Source: an uncultured Hyphomicrobiales bacterium
GTDB lineage: Bacteria > Pseudomonadota > Alphaproteobacteria > Rhizobiales > Aestuariivirgaceae
NCBI GenBank assembly: GCA_903930095.1
Contig: CAIYXE010000524.1
Span: forward strand, 1 to 6,708
Reading direction: 5' to 3'
DNA length: 6,708 nucleotides
A model generated the notes under the pieces. The model did not search any database. It saw only the letters and a list, made by a program, of their open reading frames with translations, and was not told where the DNA came from. Positions 1 through 5,196 of this stretch are shown one piece after another (within the stretch, counting starts at the first letter, position 1; every line of letters starts with the position of its first letter). The position numbers and the translations under genes are program-made.

Positions 1-339
1 GCCCGGCACCTCGGAGGGGGAAACGCCGGCGCCCAGATCCGGCCGGGCGGAAATCTCCACCCTGGCGCGGAGCTTATACATGCCGAGGCGCTGCAACAGG
101 CTCGCGGCCCGGCTGGCGGCGCAGTCGATCAGGAAGCCCTCGGGCTCCCTCAGCACCATCATGTCGAAGAGGATTTTCCCCTGGGGGGAGAGGAGCGCGG
201 CATAGCGGGCCTCCCCGGTTGCAAGGTGCTCAATGTCGGCCGTCAGCAGATTGTGCAGGAAATGCGCCGATTCGGCCCCCTGCACACTGAGAATGGCCCG
301 ATCGGCAAGGCGGCCTGCCCGAAAATGAATGTCACGCAT
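1..339 (-). CDS. ygfZ: YgfZ/GcvT-like folate-binding protein, N-terminal 113 residues (partial)
   Basis: Reading the minus strand from ATG at 339 gives an open frame to the window edge, so the C-terminal half is missing. The product starts MRDIHFRAGRLADRAILSVQ. It then shows the YgfZ/GcvT-like N-terminal pattern: a V-x-G-x-x-x-x-x-FL-x-NLLTADI segment (about residues 19-35), followed by an AALLSPQGKILFDMMV stretch (about 45-60), which is the usual 'PQGKIxxD' signature. YgfZ proteins bind folate and help maintain certain Fe-S enzymes, including tRNA-modifying MiaB, in the cytoplasm. The diagnostic KGCYxGQE motif would lie beyond the left edge, so it cannot be checked. An in-frame ATG at 366, directly after a TAA stop, would add nine residues (MWIGNEATE) and has an AGG about 9 nt upstream; the start is therefore ambiguous between 339 and 366. 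The gene is divergent from the dihydroorotase. Confidence 0.88.
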   Translation of the reverse strand, partial: MRDIHFRAGRLADRAILSVQGAESAHFLHNLLTADIEHLATGEARYAALLSPQGKILFDMMVLREPEGFLIDCAASRAASLLQRLGMYKLRARVEISARPDLGAGVSPSEVPG

Positions 340-411
340 CTCTGTTGCTTCGTTTCCAATCCACATTTACGAAGACCTGACACCACGATCAAGGATTGCC
401 CAAGGCTCAAC
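340..411. promoter_or_regulatory. Short divergent intergenic region between ygfZ and the dihydroorotase gene
   Basis: These 72 nt (45 nt if ygfZ starts at 366) separate two divergent start codons and so should hold both promoters, or part of them. The segment is richer in A/T than its flanks. A poor sigma-70-like pair, TTGCTT (345-350) and TACGAA (368-373) with a 17-nt spacer, points toward the dihydroorotase, but it matches consensus weakly and may be chance. I see no clear operator palindrome. Confidence 0.3.
402..405 (+). promoter_or_regulatory. Ribosome binding site of the dihydroorotase gene
   Basis: AAGG lies 6 nt before ATG 412. It supports that start over the upstream in-frame GTG at 226, which lies inside ygfZ on the opposite strand. 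Confidence 0.55.
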
Positions 412-1737
412 ATGCCATTCCACGCCGAATTGATCCTGAAGGGCGGAACCGTCGTCAACCATGACGGCGTGGGCCCGCGCGACATCGCCGTCTCCGGCGG
501 CCGCATTGTGGGGCTCGGCTCCTTCGGGCGGGAGATGGCGGGCGAGGTGGTCGATTGTACCGGCCTCCACATCCTCCCCGGCGTCGTCGACAGCCAGGTG
601 CACCTGAGAGAGCCCGGCGCCGAGCACAAGGAAGACCTCGAAACCGGCGGCCGTGCCGCGGTCATGGGCGGGGTGACGGGCGTCTTCGAGATGCCCAACA
701 CCAGCCCCCTCACCACCTGCGCCGACACCCTGGCCGACAAGATCAGGCGCGCCAGCAACCGCATGCATTGCGACTTCGCCTTCTACATGGGCGGCACGCG
801 TGACAACGCGCACATGCTGGGCGAGCTTGAGCTGCTGCCCGGCTGTGCAGGTGTGAAGGTGTTCATGGGCTCCTCCACCGGCTCGCTCCTCGTCGAGGAC
901 GACAAGGGCGTGGCCCGCATCCTCGCCAACATCCGCCGCCGCGCCGCCTTCCACTCGGAAGACGAGTACCGGCTCAATGAGCGCAAGCACCTGCGCGTGG
1001 AGGGCCACCCCGCGAGCCATTGCGTCTGGCGCGATGTCGAGGCCGCACGGCTCTCGACCGAGCGGCTCATCCGCCTGGCGCGCGAGGCGCACAAGCGCAT
1101 CCATGTGCTGCATATCTCCTCCGCCGGCGAATTCCCCCTGCTGGCCGCCGCGCGTGACGTGGCGACGGTGGAGGTGCTGGCCAACCACCTCGTCTTCACC
1201 TCCCTCGACTATGAACGCCTTGGTACCCTGCTCCAGATGAACCCGCCCATCCGTGAGCCGCACCACCGCGACGGCATCTGGGCCGCGCTGAACTCCGGCC
1301 TCGTCGACGTGCTGGGCTCGGATCATGCGCCGCATACGCTGGCGGAAAAGGCCAAGCCCTATCCCGCCTCGCCCTCCGGCATGCCGGGCGTGCAGACGCT
1401 GGTTCCCGTCATGCTCGACTGCGTGAACAAGGGCCTGCTTTCGCTCGAGCGCTTCGTCGATCTCACATCGCATGGCCCCAACCGCATTTTCGGCATGGCT
1501 GGCAAGGGACGGATCGCGGAGGGCTATGACGCCGACTTCACCATCGTCGACATGAAGGCGAAGCGCACCATCACCAACGCCTGGATCGAAAGCCGCTGCA
1601 AATGGACCCCGCATGACGGCCGCGAGGTGATCGGCTGGCCCGTCGGCACAATGATCCGCGGGCGGCGCGTCATGTGGAACGGAGAAATCATCGGCCAGGC
1701 CCAGGGTCAGCCCATCCGTTTCGTGGAGGCGCTGTAG
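412..1737 (+). CDS. pyrC: Dihydroorotase-family cyclic amidohydrolase with a QxH metal motif
   Basis: The 441-residue product matches class I dihydroorotases in length and motifs. These cytoplasmic enzymes interconvert carbamoyl-aspartate and dihydroorotate in pyrimidine synthesis. Visible motifs are DSQVHLREPG (60-69), MPNT (94-97), GVKVFMGSSTG (147-157, K149 being the expected carboxylated metal-bridging lysine), FHSEDEYR (H181), HVLHISS (H234), QMNPPIR (275-281) and GSDHAPH (D304). The substrate-binding Arg66 and Asn96 are kept. The oddity is Gln62 where the family has the first His of HxH; only His64 remains. I recall the same Gln in related alphaproteobacterial proteins annotated as dihydroorotase, but cannot check this here. 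Many Rhizobiales carry a second dihydroorotase beside pyrB, so this copy could be a paralogue acting on another cyclic amide or ureide. The start at 412 is favoured by an AAGG site and by family N-termini (ELILKGGTVV). Family assignment is secure; exact substrate is less so. Confidence 0.88.
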   Translation: MPFHAELILKGGTVVNHDGVGPRDIAVSGGRIVGLGSFGREMAGEVVDCTGLHILPGVVDSQVHLREPGAEHKEDLETGGRAAVMGGVTGVFEMPNTSPLTTCADTLADKIRRASNRMHCDFAFYMGGTRDNAHMLGELELLPGCAGVKVFMGSSTGSLLVEDDKGVARILANIRRRAAFHSEDEYRLNERKHLRVEGHPASHCVWRDVEAARLSTERLIRLAREAHKRIHVLHISSAGEFPLLAAARDVATVEVLANHLVFTSLDYERLGTLLQMNPPIREPHHRDGIWAALNSGLVDVLGSDHAPHTLAEKAKPYPASPSGMPGVQTLVPVMLDCVNKGLLSLERFVDLTSHGPNRIFGMAGKGRIAEGYDADFTIVDMKAKRTITNAWIESRCKWTPHDGREVIGWPVGTMIRGRRVMWNGEIIGQAQGQPIRFVEAL

Positions 1738-1769
1738 CGTGTCTGCCATCTCTCGATCACCGCATCCGG

Positions 1770-1806
1770 CCTCTTCCCCCTCGCCCCCACGCATGTGGGG
1801 GAGAGG
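1770..1806 (+). repeat. GC-rich palindromic repeat unit (hairpin) between dihydroorotase and acuI
   Basis: A perfect 7-bp stem, CCCCCAC (1784-1790) and GTGGGGG (1795-1801), closes a GCAT loop. After one G-A mismatch, four more pairs (CCTC 1779-1782 with GAGG 1803-1806) extend it. No T-run follows on either strand, so a rho-independent terminator is unlikely. The left part, CCTCTTCCCC-CTC, is shared with the repeat at 3593-3630, which marks it as one copy of a dispersed palindromic family. Confidence 0.6.
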
Positions 1807-1834
1807 AATGTCAGATGATTGATAAAGTTCTTTG

Positions 1835-1840
1835 AAAGGA
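1835..1840 (+). promoter_or_regulatory. Ribosome binding site of acuI
   Basis: AAAGGA with a 6-nt spacer before ATG 1847 is the best Shine-Dalgarno in the window. It fixes the start at 1847 rather than the in-frame TTG at 1832, which the site itself overlaps. Confidence 0.8.
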
Positions 1841-1846
1841 ACCACC

Positions 1847-2830
1847 ATGTCCTTCCGTGCCATCCTGGTAACCAAGACCGACGCCGGCCAGACGGCCGCG
1901 CTCACGACGCTGGAGGAATCCGAGCTGATGGACGGCGACGTCACGGTCGACGTCACGCACTCCTCCGTCAACTACAAGGACGGGCTCAACATCACCGGCA
2001 AGGCGCCGATCGCACGGCGCTATCCGCTGATCCCCGGCATTGACTTCGCGGGCGTGGTGCGGAGCTCGACGAACCCGCGCTGGAAGGCGGGCGATCACGT
2101 GGTGCTGAACGGCTATGGCGTGGGCGAGGGCCATCACGGCGGCTTCTCGGAAGTGGCGCGCGTCAATGGCGACTGGCTGGTGCCGGTGCCTGCGGGCTGG
2201 ACCGCGGCGGACTGCATGTCGGTGGGTGTTGCGGGCTACACCGCCATGCTCTGCGTCATGGCGCTGGAGGAGCAGGGCGTGAAGCCCTCTGACGGTGACA
2301 TCCTCGTCACCGGTGCAGCGGGTGGTGTCGGCACCACGGCCATCGTTATCCTCGCCAAGCTCGGCTACCGTGTCATCGCCTCGACGGGCCGCATGTCCGA
2401 GGAGCCGTTCCTGAAGAGCCTGGGTGCGGCGGGCGTTGTGGACCGCAACGAGTTCAACGGGCCGGTGAAGGCGCTCGCCAAGTCGCGCTGGGCGGGCTGC
2501 GTTGATTCCGTGGGCTCGGTGACGCTGGCCAACGTGATCTCCCAGATGAATCCGGACGCCACCGTCGCCGCCTGCGGCAATGCCCAGGGCATGGACCTTC
2601 CCACCAATGTCGCACCCTTCATCCTCAGGGGCGTGAAACTCGTCGGCATCAACTCCGTCTCGACCCCCATGCCGCGGCGGCTGAAGGTGTGGGAGCGGCT
2701 GGTCCGGGACCTCGACCTTTCCAAGCTCCATGCGCTGACCACGCATGTGAAGCTCGACGAGGTGCCGCAGGTCGCAGCCGATATCGTCGCCGGCAAGGTC
2801 AAGGGCCGCGTGGTGGTGGACATCCGCTAG
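1847..2830 (+). CDS. acuI: Acrylyl-CoA reductase (NADPH), AcuI/YhdH family of medium-chain reductases
   Basis: The 327-residue product aligns by eye along its full length with E. coli YhdH/AcuI, which reduces acrylyl-CoA to propionyl-CoA with NADPH. That step removes toxic acrylyl-CoA made from 3-hydroxypropionate or DMSP. Shared signatures are SSVNYKD (39-45), PGIDFAGVV (63-71), GVGEGHHGG (91-99), GVAGYTAMLCVMALE (127-141), the Rossmann loop VTGAAGGVG (154-162), STGR (179-182) at the NADPH-phosphate side, LKSLGAA (189-195) and WAGCVDSVG (215-223). As expected for this zinc-free branch, there is no structural zinc Cys cluster. Length is normal and the frame is intact. LysE starts 5 nt after the stop, so the two are probably co-transcribed. 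No DMSP lyase or CoA ligase gene is near, so a general acrylyl-CoA detoxification role is the safest reading. A less specific quinone oxidoreductase-like activity is the alternative. Confidence 0.92.
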   Translation: MSFRAILVTKTDAGQTAALTTLEESELMDGDVTVDVTHSSVNYKDGLNITGKAPIARRYPLIPGIDFAGVVRSSTNPRWKAGDHVVLNGYGVGEGHHGGFSEVARVNGDWLVPVPAGWTAADCMSVGVAGYTAMLCVMALEEQGVKPSDGDILVTGAAGGVGTTAIVILAKLGYRVIASTGRMSEEPFLKSLGAAGVVDRNEFNGPVKALAKSRWAGCVDSVGSVTLANVISQMNPDATVAACGNAQGMDLPTNVAPFILRGVKLVGINSVSTPMPRRLKVWERLVRDLDLSKLHALTTHVKLDEVPQVAADIVAGKVKGRVVVDIR

Positions 2831-2835
2831 GGCCG

Positions 2836-3468
2836 ATGGACGTCGTCCTCCTCGCCACTGGCGTTGCCATCGGAGTGTCGGTGACCGCACCCCTGGGTCC
2901 GGTCAACCTGATCGTCATCCGCAATGCCATCCGGCGCGGCTTCGGTGTCGCCTTTCTGGTGGGGCTGGGGGCCGTGCTGGCAGATGGCTTCTATGCGGTG
3001 GTCGCGGCCTACGGGGTAAGGTCCGTCTCCCACATGGTGGCCGAACATGCCCGCCTCCTGATGATCGCGGGCGGGTGCCTGCTCGTCGTCATGGGGGTGA
3101 AGCTCGCCCGCACCCGCATCGCGCTCGCGGCACTGCAGCTTCAGGATCCGCCGCGCAAGCGCGAGATCGCGGGGCGGATGCTGACGGCCTTCAGCCTGAC
3201 CATCACCAATCCCGGCATCTTCTTCGGCTTCCTGGCAATCTTCGGGAGCATGAGCGCGGTGCTGCGGCTCGAGGAGGCCTGGCACAGGCCGCCCACCGTC
3301 GTGGCCGGCGTGGTGATCGGCGGCGTCATGTGGTGGCTGTTCGTAAGCTTCGCCGTCTCGCGCTTCAAGACGAGAATCGGCGAGAAGACCTTCGACAGGG
3401 TCAACCGCTGGACAGGCCTTCTGATCGCGGCCTTCGGCTTCGCGCTGCTGATGGAAGCCCTGACCTAG
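2836..3468 (+). CDS. LysE/RhtB family amino-acid exporter
   Basis: The 210-residue product has the length and layout of LysE-type exporters, inner-membrane proteins that pump out amino acids or related small metabolites. About six hydrophobic segments are visible: residues 3-26, 37-60, 73-91, 117-139, 154-175 and 193-208. The family motifs are present: TAPLGPVNL in the first segment (17-25) and SLTITNPGIFFGF (120-132) in the fourth. A charged cytoplasmic stretch (QDPPRKRE, 103-110) lies between segments three and four. ATG 2836 lies 5 nt after the acuI stop, with only a weak AGGG upstream, so translation may be coupled to acuI. The frame continues upstream into acuI, but the hydrophobic start MDVVLLATGVAIG and the family N-terminus support 2836. 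The substrate cannot be told from sequence. Confidence 0.9.
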   Translation: MDVVLLATGVAIGVSVTAPLGPVNLIVIRNAIRRGFGVAFLVGLGAVLADGFYAVVAAYGVRSVSHMVAEHARLLMIAGGCLLVVMGVKLARTRIALAALQLQDPPRKREIAGRMLTAFSLTITNPGIFFGFLAIFGSMSAVLRLEEAWHRPPTVVAGVVIGGVMWWLFVSFAVSRFKTRIGEKTFDRVNRWTGLLIAAFGFALLMEALT

Positions 3469-3507
3469 GGTGCCGGTCACTTCGTCGATATCAACTTGGC
3501 CCAGCGT

Positions 3508-3563
3508 CCTCTCCCGCGGCGCGGGAGAGGAGGGGGACCCAACGAAGTTGGGGGAGGTGAGGG
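3508..3563 (-). repeat. REP-like palindromic repeat, minus-orientation copy
   Basis: It opens with a perfect 10-bp stem, CCTCTCCCGC (3508-3517) and GCGGGAGAGG (3521-3530), around a GGC loop. A second perfect 6-bp stem follows, CCCAAC (3538-3543) and GTTGGG (3547-3552), around GAA, then GGAGGTGAGGG to 3563. The final 12 nt (3552-3563) are complementary, with one G-T pair, to CCCTCATCTCCC at 3600-3611. This shows that a related unit lies in the opposite orientation just downstream. The first hairpin may also stop or stabilise the exporter transcript, although no T-run follows. Confidence 0.6.
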
Positions 3564-3592
3564 ACCGCGAGGCTCCAAATCGTAAGCAGTGC

Positions 3593-3630
3593 CCTCTTCC
3601 CCTCATCTCCCGCTGAAGAAGCGGGAGAAG
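3593..3630 (+). repeat. REP-like palindromic repeat, plus-orientation copy
   Basis: A perfect 9-bp stem, TCTCCCGCT (3606-3614) and AGCGGGAGA (3620-3628), encloses a GAAGA loop. It is preceded by CCTCTTCCCCTCA. The leading half matches the copy at 1770-1806, and the unit is inverted relative to 3508-3563. Confidence 0.6.
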
Positions 3631-3683
3631 ACATCAGCAGTCACAAGCATTTCATTTGATAGCCCGCCGCTCGATCTTTTCGA

Positions 3684-3701
3684 CCAGGTCATTCCACCTG
3701 G
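3684..3701. repeat. Small hairpin downstream of the hypothetical gene
   Basis: CCAGGT (3684-3689) and ACCTGG (3696-3701) form a perfect 6-bp stem with a 6-nt loop, about 20 nt beyond the stop codon of the minus-strand gene. Read on the minus strand it is followed by A-rich rather than T-rich sequence, so it is not a standard terminator. Confidence 0.35.
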
Positions 3702-3772
3702 CCGGAACGCGTGCTGAGAACTACTGGCGGCTCTGCGCGAGGGTGAATTCGCCCGCGCGCACGCGTTCCGGC
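3701..3772. repeat. Perfect 14-bp inverted repeat straddling a stop codon
   Basis: GCCGGAACGCGTGC at 3701-3714 is the exact reverse complement of 3759-3772. The 44-nt interval contains the TAG stop (3721-3723) of the hypothetical gene, so one arm is coding and the other lies in the 3' untranslated region. The interval itself can fold further (GCGC at 3735-3738 with GCGC at 3755-3758). In RNA this would make a long stem around the end of the message. Confidence 0.7.
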
Positions 3773-3987
3773 AGGCGCTGGCACATCACCGCGACGGGTT
3801 CCTCGCCATAGGTGGTGATGAGGTCGGACAGGGCTGCGAAAATCGCCGCGGTGGCGAGGCAGTCGCGGTCCACACCCTCATAGGCCGCCTCTTCCCACGC
3901 ATCGAGAAGATAGCGGAGGGCAAGCTGCTTCTCCTCCACCGGATCGGTATCGATTGTCCTGTCCGCCATTCTCAGCATTTTTTCCAT
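3721..3987 (-). CDS. Small conserved-looking hypothetical protein, 88 residues
   Basis: I do not recognise a named family. The product is acidic, soluble and probably all-helical. It has no signal peptide or membrane segment. Its core is KQLALRYLLDAWEEAAYEGV (20-39), then CLATAAIFAALSDLITTYGE (43-62), then LPERVRAGEFTL (72-83). Codon use and the protein-like helical pattern favour a real gene, and I believe similar short proteins occur in other Rhizobiales, though I cannot confirm it here. Three in-frame ATGs compete as start: 3987, 3978 and 3969. None has a strong Shine-Dalgarno; the last gives MADRTIDTDP and may be the true start. It lies 95 nt downstream of the Nudix gene on the same strand, so it could belong to the same transcript. 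Its 3' end lies inside a 14-bp inverted repeat. Confidence 0.65.
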   Translation of the reverse strand: MEKMLRMADRTIDTDPVEEKQLALRYLLDAWEEAAYEGVDRDCLATAAIFAALSDLITTYGEEPVAVMCQRLPERVRAGEFTLAQSRQ

Positions 3988-4082
3988 CAGTCACCGGCTG
4001 TGCCGCCCACGCGCCGGACATTAGCAGGCAGCGCCGCCGGGGCCACCCGATCCTTACACAAAGGTTAATGTCAGGCGGCGGA

Positions 4083-4520
<438 letters not shown>

Positions 4521-4533
4521 TTATTCTCCGCTC

Positions 4534-5196
4534 ATGTGCGGACTTTATAGCCTGACGAAGCGCCCGGGGGAAACCCGCGCGCTCTTCAACTATCCTGACG
4601 AGCCCGATTTTCCGCCGCGCGCCCATGTGGCGCCGGGCCAGCCCATCGCCGTCGTCCGCATGGAGAACGGCCAGCGCCGCTTCGCGCTGGTGCGCTGGGG
4701 CTTCATCCCCGCCTGGGTGAAGGAGGTGAAGCCGGGAAAGCCGATGATCAACGCGCGCGGCGAAACGGTGCTTGAAAAGCCCTCCTTCCGCAATGCCATG
4801 CGGCGCAGGCGCTGCCTTGTGCCCGCCGATGGCTATTACGAATGGTCGGGTCCTGAGGGGCGCAAGACGCCCTATCACGTGCAGCGCAAGGACCGGGGCC
4901 TGTTCGCGCTCGCCGGATTGTGGGAGCACTGGATGGGGGCGGACGGCTCCGAACTCGAAACGGCGATCCTGATGACCATCGCGCCCAATGCGGAACTCTC
5001 CGCCATTCATGACCGCATGCCGGTCATCATCGCGCCTGAAGATTACGAGACCTGGCTGACGGGGGAGCCGGACGACGCCCAACGCTTGATCCGCCCCGCG
5101 CCCGATGACAGCTTCGAGGCTGTGCCGGCCGTGATCGGGCGCGCGGCGCCGCCCAAGCCGCCGCCTGCAAAGCCTGATCAGCTCGACCTGTTCTGA
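4534..5196 (+). CDS. yedK: SRAP-family abasic-site processing protein (YedK/HMCES-type) with C-terminal QLDLF
   Basis: SRAP proteins form a stable thiazolidine crosslink through Cys2 with abasic sites in single-stranded DNA, shielding them from cleavage during replication. All catalytic elements are present: Cys2 in MCGLYS, Asn73 in INARGET (72-78), Glu103 in GYYEW (100-104) and His159 in HDRMP (159-163). VRWGFIPAW (53-61) and AGLWEHW (127-133) are further family motifs. The 220-residue length is normal. The start at 4534 is fixed by function, because Cys2 must become the N-terminus after Met removal; the frame runs open further upstream into the Nudix gene and has no good Shine-Dalgarno. The C-terminus is a Pro/Lys-rich tail (APPKPPPAKPD, 205-215) ending in QLDLF, a match to the beta-clamp-binding pentapeptide. 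It overlaps the convergent dehydrogenase gene by 19 nt. Confidence 0.95.
   Translation: MCGLYSLTKRPGETRALFNYPDEPDFPPRAHVAPGQPIAVVRMENGQRRFALVRWGFIPAWVKEVKPGKPMINARGETVLEKPSFRNAMRRRRCLVPADGYYEWSGPEGRKTPYHVQRKDRGLFALAGLWEHWMGADGSELETAILMTIAPNAELSAIHDRMPVIIAPEDYETWLTGEPDDAQRLIRPAPDDSFEAVPAVIGRAAPPKPPPAKPDQLDLF

Larger units (their letters stand above)
3469..3720. other. Non-coding intergenic stretch filled with palindromes
   Basis: These 252 nt separate the plus-strand exporter gene from the end of the minus-strand hypothetical gene. I find no supportable gene here; the frames crossing it are shadows. It contains REP-like hairpins at 3508-3530, 3538-3552 and 3606-3628, a small hairpin at 3684-3701, and the left arm of a 14-bp inverted repeat (3701-3714). 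As the gap between convergent transcripts, it probably also serves termination from both sides, but no classical hairpin plus T-run is seen. Confidence 0.6.

Noticed and set aside
226..411. N-terminal extension of the dihydroorotase frame from a GTG at 226, adding 62 residues
   Set aside because: The extension lies antisense to the well-supported ygfZ start and does not resemble a dihydroorotase. ATG 412 has an AAGG site and a normal family N-terminus.
1770..1806. Rho-independent terminator after the dihydroorotase gene
   Set aside because: The stem is strong but no T-run follows, and the sequence belongs to a repeat family found again at 3593-3630.
367..1971. 534-residue open frame on the minus strand antisense to the dihydroorotase
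   Set aside because: Low-complexity, His/Gly/Ala/Val-rich translation typical of a GC-rich shadow frame. No domain is visible, and the plus-strand gene has all its catalytic motifs.
1811..2890. 359-residue minus-strand frame antisense to acuI
   Set aside because: Shadow of acuI: composition rich in His, Arg and Gly with no recognisable domain.
2827..3606. 259-residue minus-strand frame across the exporter gene and the palindromes
   Set aside because: It crosses the repeats and is antisense to a clear six-segment membrane protein; its own translation is charged and repetitive.
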